Of a DNA stretch of 64,000 bases, positions 37,281 through 45,741 are shown piece after piece. The position numbers and the translations under genes are program-made. The stretch comes from Vogesella oryzae (GTDB taxonomy: Bacteria > Pseudomonadota > Gammaproteobacteria > Burkholderiales > Chromobacteriaceae): assembly GCF_902829295.1 (NCBI RefSeq), contig NZ_CADEPL010000016.1, positions 1 to 64,000 on the forward strand. The letters are read 5' to 3'. The notes beneath the pieces were generated by a model. The model was not told the DNA's origin. It did not search any database and saw only the letters and a list, made by a program, of their open reading frames with translations. The stretch's first letter is position 1, and every line of letters starts with the position of its first letter.

Positions 37281-39686
37281 CTAGCCGGTGAACGCTACCG
37301 GCAACCAGCCTGTACGCGTTTTCTGTCGTAGCTGGCCGTTAGCCATGCTGTACAGGTACAGCCAGTCATTGGACACCAGCTGCTGCACGGCAGCCACCCG
37401 CGCCAGTGCCGCGTCGAGCAGCTCCGGCGGGGCGTCGATACACACCGCCAGCCGCACGGCCTGGTGGCGCCATTGCCGGCCATCGTGCACCGACTGTCTG
37501 GACAGTCCGATGCGCAAGTCGCCGCTATTGCCTTCAAACACGCCGATGCGGCCGCCCACCACGTTGTGCAGCACCTTGTTGCCACTGCCAAAGCGTTGCG
37601 GATCGCACACCGCTGCGTAGTACTGCATGTTGATCCAGTGAGCCACTACCAGCGGCCCGGCCAGGATGCCTGCCAGCGTGCTGCCATCTGCATCCTGCTG
37701 CCAGTGATATTCCTGCAGGAAGGCGCGGCCGCCGAGCGACAGCCCGCGGGTGCGGCGGCGTGGCGCGGCAATGAAGAAGGCATTGTTGGCGAGGCCCCAT
37801 TCCGGCCGGGTTTCCGCCCAGTGATGGCCGCGCTCGCGCAGCATGGATAGCGCGTGATGGTCCTGCTGCGGCAGGGTTTCGCCGCGCTGTATCGCCCGCT
37901 CGCGCCGGGCGGTGGCCTCCACATCGGCCAGCAGCGGCCGCAGGGCGCGGGCGCGCTCTTGCGCCTGCGGTGGCAGCTTGTCGTGGACCAGCAGCTGCAG
38001 TTCGTCGCTGTGGGTGAGGTGCAGCGCCGGCAGGAAGCTGGTGCGCTCCGGGATGACCATACCGTTGGCCGCAAGCGCCTGGCGGATGTCGTCCCGGTTA
38101 AGCCATTCGGCCAGCAGCATCACATGCAGGTGGCCGCCATGGCCGCCGCATGCGCCGCATTGCAGGCTGGACGCATGCGGGTTATTGCTGCTGTGGCTGG
38201 CATGGCCGACCAGCAGGATAGTATCCGGCAGCGGCGTGCCCAGCCCCATGGCCGGTAGCAGTCGCTGCAGCTGCGCGCAGAGGGTGGCCATGTCCAGCGC
38301 GCGGGTCGCCAGTTGTGCCGCGTGGGCGTCCTGCTGCAGCCAGGGGTCGAGCTGGCTGAGCCGGGCGGCGCTGCGGCGCGGCCAGCTCTTGCGGAACAGC
38401 TTGCCCAGCTTGGCCAGCCCGGTGCTTTCCACCAGGGTAAACGACGACAGCGGCGCGCGTTCGAAGTGCTGCCAGCTATCCAGCGCCGGAGGGGTAGAGG
38501 GCAGGGTGGCATCCCATTGCGGTGCCAGCAGGCCTGGCAGCCGCGCCTGGCCGTGGTCGGCACTGTCGTGGTGGATGGCCAGCGGCAGGCCGAAAAAGCC
38601 GGCAAAGCCGCTGGTGCTGCAGCCGGGAATCCGGCTTTCCAGCGCGCGGCGCATGGCCTCGGAGCGCACATCGATGCAGAACACCGCATGCAGCGCAGCC
38701 GGGCCGGCCTCCGGCGGCGTGGCCGGGCTGTGCTGTAGCTGGCGCAGCAGCGGCAGGTGGGTGGAGAGTTCTGCCGCACGCTGCCATACCAGTCCGGCTT
38801 GCGGGTTGGCCGCATGGCTGTCTTGTTGCCATGCCGCCTGCCAGCGTTGCCAGTGGCTGCCGGCATCACGCGCGCCGTCGTCCAGCAGGGTTTCCCACGC
38901 CAGCTGTATGGCAAGCAGCGCATGCAGATGGCTGTCCTGCTCGCCTTGCAGTTCCCGCTGCCAGCCCAGGTAGCGGCACCATGCGGCCCAGCCGCCATTG
39001 CGCAGCAACAGCGCATGCAACCAGTCGCCTTGCCAGGCAGGGGCCGGCTGCAGCTGCGTCATGGCGGTGGCGATCATCTTCTCTGCGCTTGCCGGCAGTG
39101 CAGCCAGCCGGTGGCGAATGCTGGCGGCCACTGCCGGCCGTGGCGTGGGCAGCGGTTGTTGCAGCATCTCCTCGCGCCAGGCCTGGTACAGATTGCGATC
39201 GCGATCCGGCTGCCATTCTGCCTGGTGGCGGTCGAACCAGGCGGCGCAGCACTGGCTCACCTGCTGGATGATCACGCTGCGCCATGACTGCAGGCCGCTA
39301 TGGCCGGCGCTGTCGGTACGCAGCTCGCTCTGCAGCGGCAGCGCTGTTACCGCAGCCTGCTCGTCGGCGGTTGCGGCCAACCATGCCGTTGCTTGCTGCC
39401 GGATGCCGTGTGCGTCCAGTGCCTGCTGCAGGGCGTGCAGCTTGATCTCGCTGCCGTCCAGCGCGGCGCGATAGTGGTCAACAGGCATGTGTAGCGGACT
39501 GGCTGCCACACGCTGCAGCAGCGCGGCGGCGTTGGCGAACGGCAGCTGGTGCAGCCCCCAGTAAGGCGAGCTGGCGAGCTGGCTGTCCAGCGGCCAGGCT
39601 GGCGCAATGCGGGCCAGCGCGCTGGCGACGGCATCTGTCTGGCGGCTGGTGCTAGCCGTGGCGGGGCGAAGCAGGGTTTCAGTCAT
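37281..39686 (-). CDS. dabA: DabA, inorganic-carbon transporter subunit (DUF2309)
   Basis: 801 residues of the UPF0753/DUF2309 family. It is a distant beta-carbonic-anhydrase-like subunit that, with DabB, accumulates bicarbonate using membrane energy. The zinc ligands known from Halothiobacillus DabA are present with the same spacing: C and D in AVFCIDVRSE (about 337/339), H in LLVGHASHSS (about 495) and C in SSLQCGACGGHGGH (about 510). It begins at the ATG at 39686, inside the end of dabB (8-base overlap), behind AGGAGC. Confidence 0.93.
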   Translation of the reverse strand: MTETLLRPATASTSRQTDAVASALARIAPAWPLDSQLASSPYWGLHQLPFANAAALLQRVAASPLHMPVDHYRAALDGSEIKLHALQQALDAHGIRQQATAWLAATADEQAAVTALPLQSELRTDSAGHSGLQSWRSVIIQQVSQCCAAWFDRHQAEWQPDRDRNLYQAWREEMLQQPLPTPRPAVAASIRHRLAALPASAEKMIATAMTQLQPAPAWQGDWLHALLLRNGGWAAWCRYLGWQRELQGEQDSHLHALLAIQLAWETLLDDGARDAGSHWQRWQAAWQQDSHAANPQAGLVWQRAAELSTHLPLLRQLQHSPATPPEAGPAALHAVFCIDVRSEAMRRALESRIPGCSTSGFAGFFGLPLAIHHDSADHGQARLPGLLAPQWDATLPSTPPALDSWQHFERAPLSSFTLVESTGLAKLGKLFRKSWPRRSAARLSQLDPWLQQDAHAAQLATRALDMATLCAQLQRLLPAMGLGTPLPDTILLVGHASHSSNNPHASSLQCGACGGHGGHLHVMLLAEWLNRDDIRQALAANGMVIPERTSFLPALHLTHSDELQLLVHDKLPPQAQERARALRPLLADVEATARRERAIQRGETLPQQDHHALSMLRERGHHWAETRPEWGLANNAFFIAAPRRRTRGLSLGGRAFLQEYHWQQDADGSTLAGILAGPLVVAHWINMQYYAAVCDPQRFGSGNKVLHNVVGGRIGVFEGNSGDLRIGLSRQSVHDGRQWRHQAVRLAVCIDAPPELLDAALARVAAVQQLVSNDWLYLYSMANGQLRQKTRTGWLPVAFTG

Positions 39687-41139
39687 GAGGTGCTCCTTGG
39701 GCGGGCTGGCGTGGGGTGAGGGCGTGGCGGCAGCGCTGGGTGAAGCCCACCCACCACTCATCCAGATACAGGCCGCCAAAGGCCAGCGCGTACAGGCGGT
39801 GGGAAAGGGGGTGATGCGGGTGCCAGGCCAGCCAGCCCTGCAGCAGGTACAGCGCAGCAAAACCGGCAGCCAGCAGCCATTGCAGCAGCGCGAAAGTCTG
39901 GGCGTGATCGCCCTGTAGTGCGGCGAACAGGCTGTGCAGCAACAGGTAGAGCTGGCACAGCAGCAGTGCTGCCAACCCGCCGCGCAGGCTGCCGCACAGC
40001 GGTGCCAATCCCAGCCCGATGATCACGATCAGCACCAGTGGCGGGGTGGGAATGTGGGTAGCAAACTGCTGCCAGACGGCAATACTGGCAGCCAGCAGCA
40101 GCACGCCGGCTACGCCATGCCACAGGTGGTGCAGCGGTGGAATTGGCTTGGCCGCGGCGGGGCGCTGGATACTGCTGCGAACCTGGTTGCCGGAGCTGAG
40201 AAAGGCATGCGCCTTGTAGGCGGAGTGCGCCGCCAGGTGCAGCAGTGCCAGCGAATACAGGCCCAAGCCGCACTCCAGCACCATGAAACCCATCTGTGCG
40301 CAGGTAGACCACGCCAGTCGCAGCTTGATGCTGATGCGGGTCAGCATCACCCAGCTGGCCAGCGCGGCGGTCAGCCCGCCCCACAGCGCCAGCAGCATCG
40401 CAGCAGCAGGTACCGCCTGCCAAAGTGGTGCCAGCTTGATCAGCACGATGCCGGCCAGATTCACCACCCCGGCATGCAGGAAGGCGGAGACCGGGGTCGG
40501 CGCTTCCATTACCTGGGTCAGCCAGCCGTGAAACGGCAGTAGCGCGGTCTTGATCACCACCGCCAGCACCAGCAGCAGCGCCGCCACGATGCGCAGCCAT
40601 TGCTGGGGGCTTTCGTCCAGCGACATGCCTGCGTCGCTCAGCAGCAGTGAGCCGGTGGCCAACAGCATCAGCCCGCCGGCTACCAGCAAGAGCAGCTCGG
40701 CCAGCCGGCTGGCCAGTGATTCACGCTGTGCGGCCAACACTGCCTGTGGCCGGTCCGGGTAGTAGGTCAGCAGCTGGTGCAGCGCGCGGCTGGTAATGGC
40801 CCAGCCCAGCAGCAGCGTCAGCCAGTCCAGGCTGGCAACGACCAGCGTGGCACCCGCCAGCAAGCCGCCACTGGCGCGCAGAAAGCGCGACTGTCCGGGC
40901 TCGCCCTGCAGGTAGCGGCGTGCAAAGCGCAGCACCACCCAGGCCAGCAGCTGGATCAGCAGCTGGAACAGCATCGGGGCGGGCGTGGTAGCGAGGCGGA
41001 GCAGCAGGGCGGCGGCCAGTGCGCCGGTTGCCGCGCAGCCGATGGCTAGCTGCCAACGTCGGGGCTGCGACAGCGGCAACAGCAGCGGCAGCAGCCATAA
41101 CAAGGCCAGCAAATAGTGGGGAGTAAACAGGGCAGACAT
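39679..41139 (-). CDS. dabB: DabB, membrane subunit of inorganic-carbon transporter (NuoL-like)
   Basis: 486 residues with many membrane helices, homologous to proton-pumping antiporter subunits of complex I. LLPFHGWLTQVMEAPTPVSAFLHAGVVN carries the conserved channel residues (split here; the key Lys is in VVIKTALLPFHGW), and SAYKAHAFLSSG is another NuoL-type motif. It couples the proton gradient to DabA. The ATG at 41139 is chosen for the homologue-like MSALFTPHY start. First gene of the dabBA operon, divergent from a LysR gene. Confidence 0.92.
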   Translation of the reverse strand: MSALFTPHYLLALLWLLPLLLPLSQPRRWQLAIGCAATGALAAALLLRLATTPAPMLFQLLIQLLAWVVLRFARRYLQGEPGQSRFLRASGGLLAGATLVVASLDWLTLLLGWAITSRALHQLLTYYPDRPQAVLAAQRESLASRLAELLLLVAGGLMLLATGSLLLSDAGMSLDESPQQWLRIVAALLLVLAVVIKTALLPFHGWLTQVMEAPTPVSAFLHAGVVNLAGIVLIKLAPLWQAVPAAAMLLALWGGLTAALASWVMLTRISIKLRLAWSTCAQMGFMVLECGLGLYSLALLHLAAHSAYKAHAFLSSGNQVRSSIQRPAAAKPIPPLHHLWHGVAGVLLLAASIAVWQQFATHIPTPPLVLIVIIGLGLAPLCGSLRGGLAALLLCQLYLLLHSLFAALQGDHAQTFALLQWLLAAGFAALYLLQGWLAWHPHHPLSHRLYALAFGGLYLDEWWVGFTQRCRHALTPRQPAQGAPHD

Positions 41140-41234
41140 GGTTGTCGCTCGCGAATGGAATCGGGCGCAACTTTGCATGCAAAAAAACGTTCCGTAAAAT
41201 ACATTAAAGCGGACAAATGCATCGGTAAAAACGA

Positions 41235-42122
41235 ATGATAAATCGCCTGAATTTTCATCACCTGTACTACTTCTGGTCGGTGGCCAGCGAAGGCCATCTC
41301 ACGCGCACGGCCGAGCGGCTGCATATCTCGCAGTCGGCGCTGTCGGCGCAGATTCGCCAGCTGGAGCAGCAGCTGGGCACACCGCTGTTCCTGCGCGAGG
41401 GGCGCAAGTTGCACCTGACCGATATGGGCGTGAAAGTCATGCGCTATGCCGAAGCGATTTTCTCGCTGGGCAACGAGTTGATAGCCGCCACCCAGGATGG
41501 CGAAGGCTGGCGCGGCAGCACGCTGCGCATCGGCAGTGTGTCGACACTGTCACGCAACTTTGTAGAAGGATTCCTGCAGCCGGTGCTTGCCAGCCGCGAG
41601 GTAAAGCTGGTGCTGGAAGCCGGCGACCTGGATAGCCTGCTGGCGCGCTTGAGCAGTTATGAGCTGGATGTGGTGCTGAGCAACCGCCCGGTCATTGCCG
41701 ACGACAAGCACCCGTGGCGCTGTCGCACGCTGGCACGACAGGCGGTGTACCTGGTGGGGCCGCCGCGGCCTGCCGGTGAAGATTTCGACCTGGTGCGCGA
41801 TCTGCCGGAGCAGGCTCTGGTACTGCCCAGCGCCAAAAGCGAGATCCGCGTGCGCTTTGACCTGATGTGCGAGCAGATGGGGATCCAGCCAAGCATTCAT
41901 GCCGAGGTAGATGACATGGCCATGCTGCGACTATTGGCTCGCGACTCCGGCTCGCTGGCTCTATTGCCTGCCATTGTGGTGAAGGACGAGCTGGATCGTG
42001 GCCTGCTGCAGCTGTACTGCTCGGTTCCCGGGGTGGAGGAAACCTTCTACGGCATTACCGTGAAGAAGCGTTTCGAAACAGAGCGCCTGCAACGCCTGTT
42101 CGTACAGTTTGGCGCTAGGTAG
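41235..42122 (+). CDS. LysR-family regulator (NhaR-like), probable control of dabBA
   Basis: 295 residues. N-terminal HTH NFHHLYYFWSVASEGHLTR with SQSALSAQIRQLEQQLG, and an effector domain. NLNFHHLYYFW-type openings are typical of the NhaR subgroup. It is divergent from dabB over a 95-base AT-rich gap with a TTTGCATGCAAA-like palindrome near 41172-41183, a plausible operator. The role in CO2/bicarbonate response is inferred from that layout. Confidence 0.85.
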   Translation: MINRLNFHHLYYFWSVASEGHLTRTAERLHISQSALSAQIRQLEQQLGTPLFLREGRKLHLTDMGVKVMRYAEAIFSLGNELIAATQDGEGWRGSTLRIGSVSTLSRNFVEGFLQPVLASREVKLVLEAGDLDSLLARLSSYELDVVLSNRPVIADDKHPWRCRTLARQAVYLVGPPRPAGEDFDLVRDLPEQALVLPSAKSEIRVRFDLMCEQMGIQPSIHAEVDDMAMLRLLARDSGSLALLPAIVVKDELDRGLLQLYCSVPGVEETFYGITVKKRFETERLQRLFVQFGAR

Positions 42123-42207
42123 CGCCCCGGCTGCCGAGCCGAAAGCGTTGCGGTAGTTATCTGCCCGAGGTGGTGACGTTTAGCTCCTTGGCACTTTGCA
42201 GCAAGGG

Positions 42208-42270
42208 TTTTTCAAGAAACCGGCCGGGCAACAACACTCGTAAGCACTGTTTGTTACCTGTTCCGACGGT
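42208..42270 (+). pseudogene. Decayed fragment of a carbonic anhydrase gene
   Basis: TTCAAGAAACCGGCCGGGCA and the following bases closely match can at about 36482-36540. Translated: FKKPAGQQHS-stop-ALFVTCSD against FKKLAGQQ...LFVTCSD in the intact enzyme, including the Zn Cys-Ser-Asp motif. An in-frame TAA and a complete lack of flanking similarity show it is a remnant. Confidence 0.75.
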
Positions 42271-42296
42271 GCGTCCTGGGAGCAAGGGGGCAGGCA

Positions 42297-42307
42297 GGTT
42301 GGCCGCA
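42297..42307 (-). repeat. Uptake-sequence-like word GGTTGGCCGCA, intergenic
   Basis: A full copy about 30 bases after the carbonic-anhydrase remnant, within the 377-base gap between the LysR gene and the AT-rich ATPase gene. Confidence 0.7.
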
Positions 42308-42378
42308 TGATTTGTCGGCGAGTCGGGTAGGAAGGGTGGCGAGTTGAGAGTGGTGGTACGCCACGTGGGTGGCAAATC

Positions 42379-42446
42379 CCCGGATGTGCTGCGCTTATCC
42401 GGGCTACGGGTGGCAGAAAAGGAAAGCCCGGAACGGTGTCCGGGCT
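42379..42446. repeat. Two REP-like hairpins
   Basis: CCCGGAT/ATCCGGG at 42379-42403 (11-base loop) and AGCCCGGA/TCCGGGCT at 42425-42446 (6-base loop), both followed by GGGCTAC, in the style of REP elements. They lie at the 3' side of the minus-strand ATPase gene and mark the change from host-like high GC to AT-rich DNA. Confidence 0.6.
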
Positions 42447-42499
42447 ACTTGCTATTTGCCATTCCCCATAAGAGCGAGTGGCAATTTTTTGATTATCTG

Positions 42500-43786
42500 T
42501 TAAACGTTAATTCCCACGTCTTCTTTAATTTCATTAATATCTTGGTGTGCAAGCCAGAGAAGAAACCCTCTATCAACAAAATTCAATTTTTTCTGCGTTT
42601 GATCATAGTCAACAACGATAGGCTTGATGTCCTTTTTTACCTGAAGGGAGGATATGGAGTTTAATGCCTGAGTAATATTTCCAGGATTCAGGTCATGCCC
42701 TCTGGGGTGTTTCTCTCTTAGTACGGTGCGGAAGCTTCTATACAAAATTCCGCTCGATATTTCATCGATGTTCTCGCTTAGTATTGGGTACAACATCCAC
42801 TTGAACATCTCCAACTCTGTATCCTGAAACCCTTCTGACAACCCAGTTATGAAGGCGTTGTACCGAGCGGATTGCTCATCAACAATTTCTTTTATTAACT
42901 GTCTTGCCGCCAGCCCAGCTCCAACTGTGGGATTGTTTGCCACGGTCGCGTTGACCCCATCTTTGGCGCAAGCTCGGCGACAGGCCTCCTGTACAATGTA
43001 AATGCTACCTCTGCTACCTTCTACAACCTGATCAACAAAATTTGGGTCAAATGATACGCCAAGCAGTGCGGCCCCGTCAGAAATTACCTTTTCTAGCTCT
43101 TCTTTTGACCAAGTGTCCGCATTTACGGAAACCACTCGACCAGTTAAGTCACCGTTGTAGATAATTAATTTATTGTCCTCGAGCCAAACTCCAACAATAA
43201 CAAAAATATAAGGAGAAGTTTCGTGAAACGCCTTTAATGTAAAGGAGAAGCTCTTTTGGCTTTCAGGGGTCAGGTAGTGAAAATCTTCGAGAACGATTAT
43301 TTTGTCAAAATTAATGCTTTTTAATGCCGCAATAATGTCATTAACATCTTCTAGATCAATTTCCATAGGCTGACTAACGATCTTGAGCTCGCCCGTATTT
43401 TCTTTTTCGCCCCCGGCCGAAATCTCAATCCCAATCAACCTACCCTTAAAAAGCGCGGAGGCTTTCATTTTCCCACTTGTGGTTTTGGTTGTTGACTGAG
43501 TTAATTCAAAGCCGGCGCGTTTTAATATGCTGGAATTCAAGCCCGCCAAATCAAGATTATTGGTGCACTGCACCATAATATAATCATCTGTAGCTAGGCA
43601 GTGTTTTCTTAGGCAGGTTTTTCCTTGCTTGGAGCTGCCATAAATTACAACATGTTTGTTTGTTCTTATGCATGCATTAAATTTGCCATCAACCCCTTCG
43701 CGTTCCACATAGTTGAGTGGAATGTCCCGAGAGAGACCAAAAACATCGTCTCGTTGGTAAATTTTCTCAGCAAATAAGCTATTCAT
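42500..43786 (-). CDS. Orphan AAA/STAND-like ATPase with probable C-terminal winged helix
   Basis: 428 residues; I do not recognise a named family. Walker A GSSKQGKT (50-57), Walker B IIVLED (163-168), a sensor-1-like strand IFVIVGVWLED and a possible arginine finger in NGDLTGRV give an AAA/ORC-type or STAND NTPase core. Residues ~330-425 look like a winged helix (ITQALNSISSLQVKKD, LNFVDRGFLLWLA). The gene is far more AT-rich than its neighbours with different codon use, contains no repeat word, and ends beside REP-like hairpins, all signs of transfer. The start at 43786 follows AAGG; only 17 bases separate it from the nrdB terminator. A defence or DNA-binding role is possible but unproven. 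Confidence 0.75.
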   Translation of the reverse strand: MNSLFAEKIYQRDDVFGLSRDIPLNYVEREGVDGKFNACIRTNKHVVIYGSSKQGKTCLRKHCLATDDYIMVQCTNNLDLAGLNSSILKRAGFELTQSTTKTTSGKMKASALFKGRLIGIEISAGGEKENTGELKIVSQPMEIDLEDVNDIIAALKSINFDKIIVLEDFHYLTPESQKSFSFTLKAFHETSPYIFVIVGVWLEDNKLIIYNGDLTGRVVSVNADTWSKEELEKVISDGAALLGVSFDPNFVDQVVEGSRGSIYIVQEACRRACAKDGVNATVANNPTVGAGLAARQLIKEIVDEQSARYNAFITGLSEGFQDTELEMFKWMLYPILSENIDEISSGILYRSFRTVLREKHPRGHDLNPGNITQALNSISSLQVKKDIKPIVVDYDQTQKKLNFVDRGFLLWLAHQDINEIKEDVGINV

Positions 43787-43802
43787 GGCAGAGCCTTGGT
43801 TA

Positions 43803-43831
43803 AAAAAGCACACAATCAGTGTGCTTTTTGC
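43803..43831. terminator. Bidirectional terminator between nrdB and ATPase gene
   Basis: AAAAAGCACAC/GTGTGCTTTTT with loop AATCA. It ends nrdB and lies right in front of the ATPase start, so the ATPase is either read through from nrdB or has a promoter overlapping the hairpin. Confidence 0.8.
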
Positions 43832-43859
43832 GTAGAACAATGTCAACAAATATGAAATT

Positions 43860-44942
43860 TTAATCCCAGCTCAGCGCCCCGCCAGTCTGGTACTCGGTCA
43901 CACGGGTCTCGAAGAAGTTCTTTTCCTTCTTCAGGTCGATCATTTCGCTCATCCACGGGAAGGGGTTGTTCACGCCGGGGAACATCTGCTCCAGGCCGAT
44001 CTGCTGCATGCGGCGGTTGGCGATAAAGCGCAGGTATTCCTTGAACATGCTGGCGTTCAGGCCCAGCACGCCGCGCGGCATGGTGTCTTCGGCGTAGGCA
44101 TATTCCAGATCCACGGCCTTCTTGAACAGCTCGGTGATTTCGGCCTTGAAGTCTTCGGTCCAGATTTCCGGCTGTTCCAGCTTGATGGTGTTGATCAGGT
44201 CGATGCCGAAATTGCAGTGCATGGATTCGTCGCGCAGGATGTACTGGTACTGCTCGGCAGCGCCGGTCATCTTGTTCTGGCGGCCCAGCGCCAGGATCTG
44301 CACGAAGCCGACGTAGAAGAACAGGCCTTCCATGATGCAGGCGAACACGATCAGCGACTTCAGCAGCTTCTGGTCGTTTTCCAGGGTGCCGGTCTTGAAT
44401 TCCGGGTTGCACAGTACGTCGATGAACGGAATCAGGAACTCGTCCTTGTTACGGATGGACGTTACTTCGTGGTAGGCGTTGAACACTTCGCCTTCGTCCA
44501 GGCCCAGGCTTTCCACGATGTACTGGTAGGCGTGGGTGTGGATGGCTTCGTCAAAGGCCTGGCGCAGCAGAAACTGGCGGCATTCCGGGCTGGTGATCTG
44601 GCGATAGGTGCCGAGCACGATGTTGTTGGCCGCCAGGCTGTCGGCGGTCACAAAGAAGCCGAGGTTGCGCTTGACGATGCGCATTTCGTCTTCGGTGAGC
44701 TGGCCGGTTTTCCACTGTTCGATGTCGCGCTGCATGTTCACTTCTTGCGGCATCCAGTGGTTGGCGCACTGCGCCAGGTATTTTTCCCATGCCCATTTGT
44801 GCTTGAACGGCACCAGCTGGTTTACGTCGGTGGTGCCGTTGATCACCTTTTTGTCTACCACGTTGACACGGTTGGTGCCGTGCGCGTCCATGGAGTTGCT
44901 CGGGGTGGCGGCGGCCAGCGGGGTATCGTCAAAGCTCAGCAT
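43860..44942 (-). CDS. nrdB: Class Ia ribonucleotide reductase, beta subunit
   Basis: 360 residues, helical ferritin-like fold. It holds the di-iron/tyrosyl-radical cofactor that starts ribonucleotide reduction in NrdA. Metal ligands: D in [10 protein letters not shown] and H in [10 protein letters not shown] in [10 protein letters not shown] and H in RDESMHCNF. The radical tyrosine is kept (the Y of HTHAY, E. coli Y122 position), so this is not a class Ic protein. C-terminal tail QTGGALSWD docks NrdA. Separated from nrdA by two small genes on the same strand. Confidence 0.96.
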   Translation of the reverse strand: MLSFDDTPLAAATPSNSMDAHGTNRVNVVDKKVINGTTDVNQLVPFKHKWAWEKYLAQCANHWMPQEVNMQRDIEQWKTGQLTEDEMRIVKRNLGFFVTADSLAANNIVLGTYRQITSPECRQFLLRQAFDEAIHTHAYQYIVESLGLDEGEVFNAYHEVTSIRNKDEFLIPFIDVLCNPEFKTGTLENDQKLLKSLIVFACIMEGLFFYVGFVQILALGRQNKMTGAAEQYQYILRDESMHCNFGIDLINTIKLEQPEIWTEDFKAEITELFKKAVDLEYAYAEDTMPRGVLGLNASMFKEYLRFIANRRMQQIGLEQMFPGVNNPFPWMSEMIDLKKEKNFFETRVTEYQTGGALSWD

Positions 44943-44984
44943 GTTTGCTCCAGTTATTCTTTAAAGTTGCTTGGGTGTTTCGCT

Positions 44985-45010
44985 TGCGGCCAACGTTGCC
45001 GTTGGCCGCA
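44985..45010. repeat. Inverted pair of repeat word forming a hairpin
   Basis: TGCGGCCAAC, six bases (GTTGCC), then GTTGGCCGCA: a perfect 10-base stem. It lies between the lipoprotein gene stop and nrdB. A further copy, GCGGCCAACC, follows at 45041-45050 at the end of the lipoprotein gene. Likely works as a terminator as well. Confidence 0.75.
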
Positions 45011-45031
45011 GATGTTTGGTGTTGCTGGCGG

Positions 45032-45610
45032 CTAGTAGCCGCGGCCAACCTTGCCGCTAAACGGCTGCAGCACGATGGCGCTCAGGTCGTTTACTTTCCA
45101 CACGCGCTGCATGTGGCCGAAGTCACGTTTCTGCGCGTCGTTAAATTCCACATCCGGCCGGTAGTCCAGGTTGAAACGGATTTCGCCCAGGTACACGGTT
45201 TTGCCCGGCTGGATGTCAAAGTTCTTGTCCAGCCGGAAGCTGGCGTGGCCCGAGTAACCGAACGGCCATCTTTCCGGATCGTCGTTCCACTGCGCATAGG
45301 CCCGTTGCAGCTGGTAATGGCCGGCGGGCAGGGTCAGCAGTTGCAGCTTGCCGTCTACCGGTGTCATGCCTTCTGCGCCAAACACGGTATCGGTGCCGAA
45401 GTTGGCGTACACGGTGCCTTGCAGCCCGTTATCCAGCCCGCGCCAGCCAAGGTTGGCCGTGGCGTAGTTGGGGTTGTAGGTGCGCGCGGTCATGGAAAAC
45501 ACGGCGTAACCCAACCCCGCCGGAGGTTGCAGGCTGCCGTGCAGCTGGTCCGCCATGGTGCTGCAGCCGGCCAGCAGGGCGGCCAGGCACAGTGTCAGTA
45601 AGCGACGCAT
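45032..45610 (-). CDS. Predicted lipoprotein, unknown function
   Basis: 192 residues with lipoprotein signal MRRLLTLCLAALLAGCSTM; the Cys of LAGC would be lipidated. The mature part looks beta-rich (YAVFSMTARTYN, LLTLPAGHYQLQRAYAQW, GKTVYLGEIRFNL), like small envelope proteins that carry a carboxypeptidase-regulatory-type or DUF2846-like fold; not firmly assigned. The ATG at 45610 opens the signal peptide and follows AGGAGACAACC. It lies between nrdA and nrdB on the same strand but has no obvious link to nucleotide metabolism. Confidence 0.72.
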   Translation of the reverse strand: MRRLLTLCLAALLAGCSTMADQLHGSLQPPAGLGYAVFSMTARTYNPNYATANLGWRGLDNGLQGTVYANFGTDTVFGAEGMTPVDGKLQLLTLPAGHYQLQRAYAQWNDDPERWPFGYSGHASFRLDKNFDIQPGKTVYLGEIRFNLDYRPDVEFNDAQKRDFGHMQRVWKVNDLSAIVLQPFSGKVGRGY

Positions 45611-45715
45611 GGTTGTCTCCTTGGTGACAGGTGTCACTGCGGTTGGACTGGCTGGTTGGAACCGGGTTCGGTGCATCCTGCAGCCGCCTCGCGGGAAGCG
45701 GCTGGGAGATGCAGC

Positions 45716-45735
45716 TTGGCCGCATGCGGCCAACC
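45716..45735. repeat. Palindromic pair of the repeat word
   Basis: TTGGCCGCA joined directly to TGCGGCCAA, an 18-base perfect palindrome (45716-45733), continuing CC to complete one full 11-mer (45725-45735). Sits just past the 3' end of the 68-residue gene. Confidence 0.75.
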
Positions 45736-45741
45736 AAAACA

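Noticed and set aside
37285..41049. Plus-strand open frames across dabA and dabB
   Set aside because: GC-driven shadows; dabA zinc ligands and dabB antiporter motifs are intact on the minus strand.
42379..42446. CRISPR-like repeats in the gap before the ATPase gene
   Set aside because: Only two unlike hairpins without regular spacers; REP-like elements fit better.
43860..44942. NrdB as tyrosine-less class Ic subunit
   Set aside because: The Tyr seven residues after the first metal-ligand Glu is present (EAIHTHAY).
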